Of a stretch of 64,000 nt of DNA, positions 23,914-33,352 are shown piece by piece. Numbering within the stretch: the stretch's first letter is position 1; the number at the start of each line of letters is the position of its first letter. Made by a program: the position numbers and the translations under genes. Under the pieces are notes generated by a model. The model did not search any database and had not been told where the DNA came from. It was given only the letters and a program-made list of their open reading frames with translations. The DNA is from Treponema sp. (GTDB lineage Bacteria > Spirochaetota > Spirochaetia > Treponematales > Treponemataceae): contig JAEEWW010000003.1 of assembly GCA_016287815.1 (NCBI GenBank), positions 1 through 64,000 of the forward strand. The letters are read 5' to 3'.

Positions 23914-24426
23914 ATGACAATCGGACAAATTGCATCTTCACAGATTTATGGAACAGAAGCGATTCAATCGGGTAAAATCCGCAGTGAAAAAAGCATGTTT
24001 GAAAATCTTCTTTCTGAAATAAAAACAGAAAAATATGAAGGAGTCGGAAAAAACGTTTCTTCTAGTCAGATTGTCGAAAAAGGTCACATAAACGGTGATT
24101 GGAACCGCGGTTTTGCAGGAACTTATACAGCCGAAAGTGACAAAAACTCTTTACCGCAGGGAGCTGCCGCAAATTCAGCATTCCGTCCTTCAGATAAAAA
24201 AATTGACAGAACTAGCAAACTTTACGAAAAATCACTGGAACTTGAATCTTATTTTGTAAAAATGCTTGTTTCTTCTATGCGCAAAACAGTCGTAAAGGCC
24301 AACGGAAATTCCAACTATGCCCAGTCAATGTACGAAGACATGATGTACGACGAATACACAAACGCCCTTACAAAAAATGCACACTTCGGCATTGCAGACC
24401 AGATTTATCTGGAACTGAATGTGTAA
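23914..24426 (+). CDS. flgJ: Flagellar rod-binding protein (FlgJ N-terminal domain)
   Basis: The 170-residue protein has a variable, polar N-terminal 100 residues. A rod-binding domain (Rod-binding, FlgJ N-type) follows: LYEKSLELESYFVKMLVSSMRKTVV and MYEDMMYDEYTNALTKNAHFGIADQIYLEL. It caps or stabilises rod assembly. The muramidase domain found in proteobacterial FlgJ is absent, as is normal in spirochaetes, so another enzyme must open the cell wall. GGGGAA precedes the start. It closes the flgF-flgG-flgJ operon and converges on a small secreted-protein gene. Confidence 0.85.
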   Translation: MTIGQIASSQIYGTEAIQSGKIRSEKSMFENLLSEIKTEKYEGVGKNVSSSQIVEKGHINGDWNRGFAGTYTAESDKNSLPQGAAANSAFRPSDKKIDRTSKLYEKSLELESYFVKMLVSSMRKTVVKANGNSNYAQSMYEDMMYDEYTNALTKNAHFGIADQIYLELNV

Positions 24427-24462
24427 ATAAGTTCAAACAGACACAGAATTTCACATTCAAAC

Positions 24463-24882
24463 TTACACAACATCAACTTTATCAACTACAAGATAACTTC
24501 GCATTATTCCGTCTTCTTCTCGGACGATAAACGTTCCTTCAACTTCAATTTCTGTTAAATGCTTCGGGAACTTTATTGATTTTTCGGCTTTTAATAAGTC
24601 AAAGCCGGCTGAACAGCAGCCTGCAATATCATTTACGATTATGCATTGAAAAAGCGGCCCTTCATTAATGTCTTTATTTTCGTAATATGTACCGCGCATC
24701 TTGATTCTTGTGCCGTTAAAATTTTCGGCTTCCATCAGCATGTTGTAAACCTGCGCATAAAGAATCGTTGTACCGAGTTTTGTTAAATCAAGTGTCTTTT
24801 TTGAATTTGCTGCCGGTGCTGCAGAAACACAAAGGTTTACGAATAACAAAAATCCTGCTGCAAATATAATTATTTTTTTCAT
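24463..24882 (-). CDS. Small secreted protein of unknown function with a CC motif
   Basis: The 139-residue product has an N-terminal signal peptide (about residues 1-21, ending CVSA) and a compact mostly beta-strand body. NGTRIKMRGTYYE and the stretch IIVNDIAGCCSAGFDL, which has two adjacent Cys, suggest an OB-like fold with a metal or thiol site, but I recognise no named family. The ribosome site AGGA is 6 bases before ATG. It lies downstream of addA on the same strand with 32 bases between, so co-transcription is not excluded. Confidence 0.6.
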   Translation of the reverse strand: MKKIIIFAAGFLLFVNLCVSAAPAANSKKTLDLTKLGTTILYAQVYNMLMEAENFNGTRIKMRGTYYENKDINEGPLFQCIIVNDIAGCCSAGFDLLKAEKSIKFPKHLTEIEVEGTFIVREEDGIMRSYLVVDKVDVV

Positions 24883-24914
24883 ATTAATCCTGAAATAAAT
24901 CCGCGAGTATACTA

Positions 24915-27900
24915 TTAACAGAATGAAGTAATGTCAATTTCCTTTCCGTAGCGAAGATAAAAAAGGCAGACCTTTATTTTTTCAGCCGGTACGTTAAAAA
25001 GTTCTGATGCTGCAAGTCTGTAACATTTTTGCTGTTCATAATATTTTTCAGGAATGATTTTTTCATCTGTTTTGTAGTCTACAATAAGATAAGAGTTGTC
25101 CGGATTTTTTATTATTAAATCCATTGTTCCGCGGATAATTTTTCCATTAAAGCTGTGAAGGAATTTATATTCTGCCTTGTGCCATGTTGAGTTTTTTAAA
25201 GCAGAACCGCAGGCGGATCCGGTAAAATATTCAGTCATTTTTCTGCAGGTTTGTGCAATTTTTTCAAGCTGTATGGAAGTCAGCTGTCCTTTATAATTTG
25301 AAGGTACAAAGAAGTTTTCAGGCGTAATTCCGTTTGCAAAGGCTTCAAGATAGGCGTGGGCTAAAGTTCCAAAATCATTAGCACTGAATCCTTTTTTTGA
25401 AGTTTGCTCCAGAAGGGAAGTTAACTCTGGAAATATAATTTTGTCAGCGGAAATTTCATCCGTATTAGAAAAGTCGGATTTTTCGAGCGAACTTGGCGAA
25501 ATGTATCTTGATTCAATTATTTCTTTTTTTATTACAGAGTTTTCATTTATTTCGCTGTATTTGCCCGCGGCTTTACTGATAAATTCAAGTTTTTCGTTAA
25601 GATTATTCTTTCTCTCAGCAGAAATGCTCTTAATTAGTTCAGTTTTGTATACAGGTTCAATTGAATTATAGTCAAATTCCGGAAGAATTTCGTCATCTTT
25701 TGCAAAAATTGTTTTGCCGCGGGCAAATTCGCTGTCGCCTGTAATTTCAGGATAGTAAAATTTCAATATTCTTTGCAGGCAGTTTTCAGATGCAGTTTGC
25801 TTATCTTCATCCGATTTTTTATCTTTTGATTTTGTATCCTTTGGCTCAGAAAAAGATCCTGTAATATAAGCTTCATGTTCTGCGCGCGTAATTCCAACAT
25901 AAATTAACCGAAGGAATTCTGCCATATTCTTTTTACGTTCTTTTTCACTTTGAAGCAAATAAAAATAGTTACTTTTTTTGCCGTTAAGGTTTACCGTAAT
26001 TCCGAATTCATCATCAAAAAATACCTGCTGCAAATCCGGTCTTGGCTGCGGATTCTTAAAACAGCCGAGTACAAAAACTACTTTAAACTGCAAGCCCTTG
26101 CTTTTGTGAATCGTCATTATTTTTACGGCATCACGTTCTTCCATAGGATAGCTTATGTCGCTGTCTTCAATGCTGCTAGAATCCCCTAAAGCCGAAGTTT
26201 CCTTATCTTTTTCTATTGAAAGCTGATCAACTAGCCATGTTAAGCCGTAGCCGTTTTCGTCAGCCTGCCGGGCAATTTCAAAAAGCAAGTCATATTGTTC
26301 GCCGTAAAGAGAAACTGTTTTGTTCCACATTGTTTCGTAGCGGTAGCCGTATTCATACCATAGTTTTGTAATTACCTGCGTAAGCGGGTGGCTTAAAGAA
26401 AATTCTGTAAATTCTTTTTGAAGTTCAATTGCTGCCTGATATTTTTTATTTTCTGCCGCGCTTATATTTAATTCCGCCGTAAAATCTGAATTTAGTCGGG
26501 CAATAATTTCTTCAACGGATTTTTCTGAAAGATTTACAAACGGTGAACGCAAAAAAGACGCAAAACTGAGCGTGTCTCCAGGATAAACGCAAAGGCGCAA
26601 AAAATTATATATATCATTTACCGGTGCTTCGGCAAAAATATTTTTCTGTGCATCGGTTGTATACTGAATGCCTGCGCGGTTTAAATATCTTGTTAAATAT
26701 TTTCTGTTTGTGCGCGAACGGTCAAGAATTGCAATGTCCCTGTACTGAAGTCGCTTTCCGTCCGGAAGCGTTTTTCCAACCAGTGTAAGAATCTTGTGCG
26801 CAATAAAATATGCTTCCTGATCATTGGCAGAAATAAAGGCATCTTTTTCAGATTCTGCTTCTATGCCGTCTTTTTTAAGCCGCTTTAGAATTGGTTCTAC
26901 ATTTGAATTGTAAATGCAGAAGTGCAGTGGAATGAAATAATTTTCTGCCGCCTTCTTTCTGTCATTATCTTCCTCTAAAGCCGGATTTTTTAGCGCTGCA
27001 TTGTTTTCTGCAAATGCTGCTTCAAAATCTTCTGCAGGATTTTCCGGGAATACCCAGAATTGAGGATTAGAATCATTTATTCTGTCACGCTGCAAAACTT
27101 TTTTTAACGAGCCGTTTTTATTTGATTCGGCATAGCCGCCAAAAATCTGGTTAAACGCTTTTAAAAGATTTTTTGACGAACGGTAATTGTAGACCATTTG
27201 AAGCGGCTCTACATTCAAATCTTTTGCAAGCTGTTTAAAAACTGAAACATCTGCTCCGCGGAATTTATAAATAGACTGTTTTTCATCGCCGACAAAAAAC
27301 AGCTTACCCTTGTTGTTCCCGTTTTTATCCTGTTCGTTCAGAATAAAAAGCAAATCGCGGTTTTTATTATTATTGTCCTGAAATTCGTCTATCATTATTG
27401 CCTGATAGGCTTTCTGTTCCTGAAGCCTTAAATCTTCCTGTTCGCATAAAGCTTTTAATGCCAGTTCCGAAACATCTTTAAAAGAAAGTTTTCCCGAACT
27501 TCGCTTAAGCGTGTTTACCTGAACAAGCAGTTTGTCAAGAAGTTCAAGAAGCCGCCTTATGTTTTTTAATTCAAGAATATAAGAGGCAATTGGTGCTATT
27601 TTAGTATTTATTAAATAAGGAAGCCCTGAATCTTTATTAAAAAGTGCCTGTAAATCGCGTGTGTAGCCTGCAAGCCTCTGACTAAAGCATGCAGATTTAA
27701 GCCAGCTGTAAAAATCAGATACAGAAGCAAGAGTTTCTTCGCTTTCCAGGTTTTCAGCTGTAAGTTTTGCAGGCTGAGGAAGATTTAAAAGCAAATTGCT
27801 TTCTTCGTATTTATCAAGCGGAAGAAATTTTTTAAGTTCAGAAAAATATGGGGTATCTTTTTTAGAAGGATAAAGCTCTGCGGCAACGTTTATAATATTT

Positions 27901-28583
27901 GCAAGTATTGTGTTAAAAGAGCCTTCGTCATTGCGGGCAAAAAAACTGTTCCATTCATTGCAAAGCCACTCTTTCTGTTTTTCAAGTTTTTCTTCAAAAA
28001 AGAAGGCAGAATCAACTATGGAAGTATAGTTTAAGATTGTGTCAGTAAAAAGTTTTTTTGCCGCATGCTGGAAATTTCCGGGCGGTGCAAAAAGCTGGAT
28101 TGCTGTATCATTGCGGTTTTCCATAATAAACGGAAAGGCAATGTTTTCAATTTCTTTTGCCATGTCCGCTGAACCTGTAGAAAAATCCGGGCGGATTCCA
28201 TAACGGTTTGCAACCTGCCGTACAACAGAACCGCAGTATGAATCCAAAGTCTGAATATTTGATTCAGCAAAATTTTCTACGGCTTTTTTTGCCCGTTGCT
28301 TTTCTTCTGCCGGCGTTTCAGGATGTTCTGCAAAAAAACTTAAGATTTCATAAATTCGCTGATACATTTCTGAAGCAGCTTTATTTGTAAAGGTTAATGT
28401 TAGAATCTGTTCGACAGGAATATTCTTGCTCATTACAAGCCATGCAAAACGTGTTGCAAGAACCTGTGTTTTTCCGGAACCTGCGCCGGCAGAAACAATT
28501 GTGTTGCCTTCGGCACAGCATGCTTTTTTCTGCTGGTCATCGAGTTTTTTATCAAGTAAATCAAGATATTCATAGTTATTCAT
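24915..28583 (-). CDS. addA: ATP-dependent helicase-nuclease subunit AddA
   Basis: AddA, with AddB, processes double-strand breaks to load RecA. This 1222-residue protein has the UvrD-type helicase motifs: EGNTIVSAGAGSGKTQVLATRFA (Walker A, near residue 30), LTFTNKAASEMYQRI, MIDEFQDNN (motif II), FVGDEKQSIYKFRGADVSVF, VKIMTIHKSKGLQFKVVFVLG and YVGITRAEHE. The C-terminal RecB-type nuclease shows GTMDLIIKNPDNSYLIVDYKTDE with the PD-(D/E)XK Asp, Asp and Lys. It overlaps addB by 8 bases, so the two are translated together. The size is typical of Bacillus-type AddA. Confidence 0.93.
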   Translation of the reverse strand: MNNYEYLDLLDKKLDDQQKKACCAEGNTIVSAGAGSGKTQVLATRFAWLVMSKNIPVEQILTLTFTNKAASEMYQRIYEILSFFAEHPETPAEEKQRAKKAVENFAESNIQTLDSYCGSVVRQVANRYGIRPDFSTGSADMAKEIENIAFPFIMENRNDTAIQLFAPPGNFQHAAKKLFTDTILNYTSIVDSAFFFEEKLEKQKEWLCNEWNSFFARNDEGSFNTILANIINVAAELYPSKKDTPYFSELKKFLPLDKYEESNLLLNLPQPAKLTAENLESEETLASVSDFYSWLKSACFSQRLAGYTRDLQALFNKDSGLPYLINTKIAPIASYILELKNIRRLLELLDKLLVQVNTLKRSSGKLSFKDVSELALKALCEQEDLRLQEQKAYQAIMIDEFQDNNNKNRDLLFILNEQDKNGNNKGKLFFVGDEKQSIYKFRGADVSVFKQLAKDLNVEPLQMVYNYRSSKNLLKAFNQIFGGYAESNKNGSLKKVLQRDRINDSNPQFWVFPENPAEDFEAAFAENNAALKNPALEEDNDRKKAAENYFIPLHFCIYNSNVEPILKRLKKDGIEAESEKDAFISANDQEAYFIAHKILTLVGKTLPDGKRLQYRDIAILDRSRTNRKYLTRYLNRAGIQYTTDAQKNIFAEAPVNDIYNFLRLCVYPGDTLSFASFLRSPFVNLSEKSVEEIIARLNSDFTAELNISAAENKKYQAAIELQKEFTEFSLSHPLTQVITKLWYEYGYRYETMWNKTVSLYGEQYDLLFEIARQADENGYGLTWLVDQLSIEKDKETSALGDSSSIEDSDISYPMEERDAVKIMTIHKSKGLQFKVVFVLGCFKNPQPRPDLQQVFFDDEFGITVNLNGKKSNYFYLLQSEKERKKNMAEFLRLIYVGITRAEHEAYITGSFSEPKDTKSKDKKSDEDKQTASENCLQRILKFYYPEITGDSEFARGKTIFAKDDEILPEFDYNSIEPVYKTELIKSISAERKNNLNEKLEFISKAAGKYSEINENSVIKKEIIESRYISPSSLEKSDFSNTDEISADKIIFPELTSLLEQTSKKGFSANDFGTLAHAYLEAFANGITPENFFVPSNYKGQLTSIQLEKIAQTCRKMTEYFTGSACGSALKNSTWHKAEYKFLHSFNGKIIRGTMDLIIKNPDNSYLIVDYKTDEKIIPEKYYEQQKCYRLAASELFNVPAEKIKVCLFYLRYGKEIDITSFC

Positions 28584-31500
28584 CTATCTTTTCTCCGGAA
28601 ACGTCAAAAGTGGTTCTGCATACTGTTTTAAAACTGCATGAAGTACAGGTTTCGTATGGTTTTATTCCCATTTCTTTTAATGAAAAATCCATTTTTGAAA
28701 CTTTTTCTGCAAATACGTCACAATAGCGCAAAAAACATTTTAAGGTGGCTTCATATTCTTCAGGAGATACGGTTGTAAGTTTTTTGTCCGGATCGAACGG
28801 TTTTGCGCTTTCATCTACAACCTTTAAAAAGTACCTGTCTTTTATTGAAAAAAAATACCCGCGCGAGATTTTTGCTTCGCTGTGGTTTTCATTCCATAAA
28901 GTGATATAGGCTGCCATCTGAAAATTAGAAAGTAATTTTTCGCCTGTCAGCAAAGAACCGGCAAGATTAGAATCAGGCCTTACAGTACAATCCTGAATTT
29001 TAGGAAAGGCACTGCTGCTTTTTGCTGAACTTTTATAATCGACTATTGAAACATTTCCGTTTTCGTCAGTTAAAATACAGTCAATCTTTCCTGTTATGTA
29101 ATAGCCTGCGTCAGCGCATTCTGTATCGCAAGATGTACTATTGTTATCGCCAGCTTTTGCGCTGCATGATTTACCTTTGCAGTTAAGCCAGCTTTCGGCA
29201 TCATAGACAATGTGTCCGCCAAATCCTTTGTTTTCGCCCTGGCAGAAAACACGCATTACTTCAAGAATTTCAGCGGTATAGGATTCAATTTGAGAATCAA
29301 GCACAGTAAGGGCAATAGGGCTGTCTTTAAAATTCTGTTCCGGCGATAAAAAAGCCTGTTTTACGCATTTTGTTACAAGAGGCTTTATAACTGTTTCTTC
29401 GTCCGGAAGTTTCCCTTCGGAATTGGTTACAGGAAGTTTTTTTCCTTTAAATTCTTTCATAAAAAGTTCAAGAATTTTATGAAGAATGTTTCCGTTATCA
29501 TAATTTGAAAAAAGTTCTGTATCCAGAGAATCTTCTTCTATATTAAGAACCTGATTTAAAACCCATCTGCGCGGGCACTTGAAAAACGCATTTAAATCAC
29601 TTGTTGAAATATGAAGGTTTTCAGGTGTTGGAAGAGGTTTAGTATATTGTCCGCGTTTTTTGCAGAGTTTTTCAGTTATTATCGATGATATGTTTTTGAC
29701 AGAGGAAGCTCCTATTCCATCGATAAAAAGATTTTTACCGGACTTTGCGGAGCCTTGCGTAGAAAGACTTTCAACCGTTTCCTCGGAAGCTATATTCCGT
29801 TTCTGCCACATTTCAAACGTTGATTTCTGATTTTCTGTAATTTTTGCAGGAAAATCCGCGCGTCCTATAAAATAATCTTTTTCCTGCGTTATAAAATCAT
29901 TTTCTTCCTGTTTTATTTCTTCTGCCTGATTTTTTTCTTTTGAGCTTACAAAAAAACTGTGTGGAATTGTAAAGCCTGAAAATCCCTGTTCGGCAGAAGA
30001 AAAAAATGCCTTGTCCTTTGCGTAAAGCTTAATAAAAGCCGTACTTGCAATGTCTGAATCAATAAGCCCGAGGGATTTTCTTTTTTCTTTATTTAAGAAA
30101 GTTAAATGCTTGTTCTGCACGGTAAGCGCTTTCTGGTTTGCGTTTATTACAAACTGATATTCAAAAGCGGCGCACGAAGCGACTTTATAGTCAAAAACAG
30201 AAATGCCTTCGGTAGAATGCTGCATCTGGTAAGTTTTTGTTTCAATGTGAGTTATAAAAAAACTGAACGGATTTTTTATATGGATATCATAGCTTGTTTC
30301 TATATCAATCAGGCTGGAAAGTTCAGCAAGACACTGTCCTAAAATCAAATCCGATTGTTCGCTGAAGTTGTCTTTTGCTAAAAGTGTTTCGCGGAAGTTG
30401 AACCATGCAAGGCGTACGTCAGAAAAGGTTTTTGCCGTACTGAAATTCAATACACATTTTTTTAATTTTCTGTAAAGTGCAAGTTCCCTTTCTGTTGTAT
30501 TGCCTGAAATTCCTGAAGAAAGCGAAAGCTCCCAGACATCAAGTAATTTTGTATCGTCCGGGGAATTTTTATAGCTGTAAAGGCATTTACGATTAAAGCC
30601 TTCGCGAATCAGGTTTTCATTACATTCTTTTTCCAGCCACGGAACGTACATGTCGGTAAGTAAAGTGCGTACGCTGTCGTAAGAAAAATTATTGTCGATG
30701 CATGCTTTTATTTCGTTAAAAATCTGACCTGCACAGCTTTTTGTATATGAAGAACCTGAACGCATAATATATGGAATTGAATACAGTTCGAGCTCTCGTT
30801 CGACATACGGTTTTAGAGTTTGAATTTCAGGTACGTTTAGTGCAATTGAAGTCCACGGAACATTGTTTTTATCATGCAGTTCGCGGATTTTTAATGCTGC
30901 TTTTCTAAGTTCTGTCCGTGCATTTGAATAAGTAATGATTTCAGGCCGGCATTCGACATTTTGTGTATATTCGGCATTTTTGGCGTTACCTGTAATTTTG
31001 GTGTTGCCAGAGTTGGCGACATCTATCGTTGAAATTAGCGTAAGGTTTGGAGCTTTTGCAAAAGGTTCCTTATAATCTGCAAAATCTTCCAGAAGCTCAG
31101 GGAAGAAAAGAATGAAATGCGGTGTGCCGCCTGTACCCGCCACGTTATCAATCCCTCCGCCTTCTGTTTCAGTTCCGGCTTCATTTTCAGTTCCGGATGA
31201 AAAATCAATTTCTTCCCATGAAGGTTCAAATAGATGATTTTCTTCAAGAAATTTTTTATATTCCGTGTATAGAAAAAGCAAATCCTGATTTTCTTCATCT
31301 TTCAGGCTGTTTTCAAATTTTGTTTTATCGGCTTTATCAAAGTATTTTTTCCATGTGCCAAGCGAAGGAAGAATCGAAGAAATCCAAGAGTAGAAAGAAT
31401 CAGAAGTCTGTACATATTCGCTTGTAATGATTTTTTTTAAAAGAGGTTCTTTATTGGCTGCAATACATGCCTTGTTGCTTTCTATAATCTGCATTGCAAA

Positions 31501-31761
31501 AATCTTTCGCAAAAGCGAAGGAACTGCGTTTGCATCTTTTTTGCGGATTTTTATGTTTGAACCTTTGAAAGAATCCCAGGCAATAAAGCGCTCTGCAGGT
31601 ACTGCTTTTTGCTGTGTTTTTGTAATAACCCATTCAGCCCAGCTTGTTGCATCAATATCGGTCGGAAAAACAAAAAATACATTTTCGTTTTTTATATTCT
31701 GTGTAAGTGCATTTTTTATTAAATCTAAAATTGAATTAGCGGAATCTGACTTTTCTTTCAT
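28576..31761 (-). CDS. addB: AddB-like helicase-nuclease partner
   Basis: The 1061-residue protein is encoded directly upstream of addA and overlaps it. Its C-terminal third has a PD-(D/E)XK nuclease with GKIDCILTDENGNVSIVDYKSS, and the Fe-S 'staple' of the AddB family: one Cys in FFKCPRRWVLN near residue 730 and a distal CTSCSFKTVC near residue 1045. The N-terminal region starts VFFVFPTDIDATSWAEW where other AddB proteins have a Walker A loop, so ATP binding appears lost here. It recognises Chi and cuts one strand in the AddAB complex. No ribosome site is seen before the ATG, and a TATACT sits ten bases upstream, so the leader is at most a few bases. Confidence 0.85.
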   Translation of the reverse strand: MKEKSDSANSILDLIKNALTQNIKNENVFFVFPTDIDATSWAEWVITKTQQKAVPAERFIAWDSFKGSNIKIRKKDANAVPSLLRKIFAMQIIESNKACIAANKEPLLKKIITSEYVQTSDSFYSWISSILPSLGTWKKYFDKADKTKFENSLKDEENQDLLFLYTEYKKFLEENHLFEPSWEEIDFSSGTENEAGTETEGGGIDNVAGTGGTPHFILFFPELLEDFADYKEPFAKAPNLTLISTIDVANSGNTKITGNAKNAEYTQNVECRPEIITYSNARTELRKAALKIRELHDKNNVPWTSIALNVPEIQTLKPYVERELELYSIPYIMRSGSSYTKSCAGQIFNEIKACIDNNFSYDSVRTLLTDMYVPWLEKECNENLIREGFNRKCLYSYKNSPDDTKLLDVWELSLSSGISGNTTERELALYRKLKKCVLNFSTAKTFSDVRLAWFNFRETLLAKDNFSEQSDLILGQCLAELSSLIDIETSYDIHIKNPFSFFITHIETKTYQMQHSTEGISVFDYKVASCAAFEYQFVINANQKALTVQNKHLTFLNKEKRKSLGLIDSDIASTAFIKLYAKDKAFFSSAEQGFSGFTIPHSFFVSSKEKNQAEEIKQEENDFITQEKDYFIGRADFPAKITENQKSTFEMWQKRNIASEETVESLSTQGSAKSGKNLFIDGIGASSVKNISSIITEKLCKKRGQYTKPLPTPENLHISTSDLNAFFKCPRRWVLNQVLNIEEDSLDTELFSNYDNGNILHKILELFMKEFKGKKLPVTNSEGKLPDEETVIKPLVTKCVKQAFLSPEQNFKDSPIALTVLDSQIESYTAEILEVMRVFCQGENKGFGGHIVYDAESWLNCKGKSCSAKAGDNNSTSCDTECADAGYYITGKIDCILTDENGNVSIVDYKSSAKSSSAFPKIQDCTVRPDSNLAGSLLTGEKLLSNFQMAAYITLWNENHSEAKISRGYFFSIKDRYFLKVVDESAKPFDPDKKLTTVSPEEYEATLKCFLRYCDVFAEKVSKMDFSLKEMGIKPYETCTSCSFKTVCRTTFDVSGEKIDE

Positions 31762-31810
31762 AGTTTCAAAAAGTATAGCATAAAAAATGCTGATAAGCTA
31801 TTATAAATGT
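31762..31810. promoter_or_regulatory. 49-bp divergent promoter region between addB and murC
   Basis: Only 49 bases separate the two start codons. On the minus strand TATACT lies ten bases before the addB ATG; on the plus strand TATTAT (31799-31804) lies six bases before the murC ATG at 31811. Neither gene has a Shine-Dalgarno. The two promoters must overlap, and both transcripts would be leaderless or nearly so. Confidence 0.5.
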
Positions 31811-33340
31811 ATGTCCAAAATACAATTACCATTGAACTTGAACGGTGTACATCTGCACTTTGTCGGTATAAAAGGAACCGGCATGGCAGCCCTTGTTGAA
31901 ATTGCCCATAAGCGCGGAGCTGTTATTACAGGAAGCGATGTATCTGAACGTTTTTATACTGATGAAATTCTTGAAAATCTTGGAATTAAGGCAAAGCCTT
32001 TTTCTGAAGGAAATATAAATGATTCCATACAGTTTGTAATCTATTCTTCTGCATATAATGTTTCAAAAAATCCTGATTTAAAAGAAGCCGTAAAGTGCGG
32101 AATACCTATGATGCTTTATTCAGAAGCATTAGGAAGCCTTTCAGAATCGGCTTATTCAAGCGCGGTCTGTGGCGTTCATGGAAAGACAACAACAACAGGT
32201 CTTGCAGGAACCATTCTTGAAAATCTTCCGTTGCCTTGCCAGATTCTTGCAGGCAGCAGAATAAGCTCATTTGGCGATTCCTGTACGGTTACAAATGCGG
32301 CATATACAGACAAGGCTGAACAGAAAAAATACTTTGTTGCAGAAACCTGCGAATATCAGCGGCACTTTATGGCGTATTCGCCAAAAAAAATAATTTTAAC
32401 CAGCGTAGAAAGTGACCATCAGGATTTTTATCCGACTTATAACGACATCCGCGATGCATTCGTTGATTTTATCTGCAAATTACCGGAAGGCGGTCAGCTC
32501 ATTTATTGTGCCGATGAAAAAGGTGCCGTTGAAGCCTCTGAAATTGCAGCTAAGCGCAGACCGGACATAAAAATGATTCCTTATGGTGAAGCTGCCGTAA
32601 ATAAATCATCTGAAAACAGCGGTGCAATAACCGGCTATAAACTGACTTTCGGCAATGTTGAAAACGGTTTTCAGACATTTAATATAGAAGGACTTGGCGA
32701 TTTTAAACTTTGCGTTCCGGGAAAACATCTTGTCCGCAATGCATGTGCGGCAATTGCATTATCGTGCGAACTTCTAAAAGAAGCAGGCTTAAATCCTTTT
32801 GATTATATTGAAAAAATCCGCGAAGGCGTTGCTTCGTTTAAAGGCGGAAAACGCCGCAGCGAAGTTACAGGCATTACAAAAAACGCCTGTGGAGATTCTG
32901 TCATTTTTATAGATGATTACGCTCATCATCCAACGGCAATAAAAACAACTCTTGCTGGCTACCGCGATTTTTACAAAGGCAGAAAAATTATAGTTGATTT
33001 TATGTCGCATACGTATTCAAGAACTGCCTCATTATTCGATGAATTTGCATTCAGTTTTGATTCTGCTGATAAAATCATTCTTCATAAAATTTATTCATCA
33101 GCCAGAGAAAATGCATCGGATTTTTCTGTAACAGGCAGAAAATTATATGAAAAGGCTAAAGAAAGGTATACGGATATTCATTATTTTGAAGAAATCCTTG
33201 ACGCAAAGCCTTTCCTGCTTGAAGAATTAAACAAAAAAGCCGGCGAAAAATATCCGGAAGGCTATTTATTCGTAACTTTAGGTGCCGGTGATAACTGGAA
33301 GATTGGTAAAGCTCTTTTTGAAGAACTTTCAAAAAAATAA
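31811..33340 (+). CDS. murC: UDP-N-acetylmuramate-L-alanine ligase (MurC type)
   Basis: MurC adds the first amino acid of the peptidoglycan stem peptide. With the chosen start the protein has 509 residues, longer than most MurC (about 450-480) through loop insertions. Landmarks: N-terminal LHFVGIKGTGMAALVEIAHKRG, ATP loop VCGVHGKTTTTGLAGTIL, ETCEYQRHFM in place of the usual ECDESD, and DDYAHHPTAIKTTLAGYRDFY in the ligase domain. The last is a firm Mur hallmark. MurC and Mpl are close relatives; the ligase-domain text also fits Mpl, and the missing ECDESD-type acidic patch makes me less sure of MurC alone. I choose ATG 31811 over 31787 because 24 extra bases carry no family similarity. Confidence 0.85.
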   Translation: MSKIQLPLNLNGVHLHFVGIKGTGMAALVEIAHKRGAVITGSDVSERFYTDEILENLGIKAKPFSEGNINDSIQFVIYSSAYNVSKNPDLKEAVKCGIPMMLYSEALGSLSESAYSSAVCGVHGKTTTTGLAGTILENLPLPCQILAGSRISSFGDSCTVTNAAYTDKAEQKKYFVAETCEYQRHFMAYSPKKIILTSVESDHQDFYPTYNDIRDAFVDFICKLPEGGQLIYCADEKGAVEASEIAAKRRPDIKMIPYGEAAVNKSSENSGAITGYKLTFGNVENGFQTFNIEGLGDFKLCVPGKHLVRNACAAIALSCELLKEAGLNPFDYIEKIREGVASFKGGKRRSEVTGITKNACGDSVIFIDDYAHHPTAIKTTLAGYRDFYKGRKIIVDFMSHTYSRTASLFDEFAFSFDSADKIILHKIYSSARENASDFSVTGRKLYEKAKERYTDIHYFEEILDAKPFLLEELNKKAGEKYPEGYLFVTLGAGDNWKIGKALFEELSKK

Positions 33341-33352
33341 GGAAGAAAAACT

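Noticed and set aside
31787..31810. Upstream murC start at 31787
   Set aside because: The eight extra residues have no counterpart in the family, and the ATG at 31811 lies six bases from the TATTAT box.
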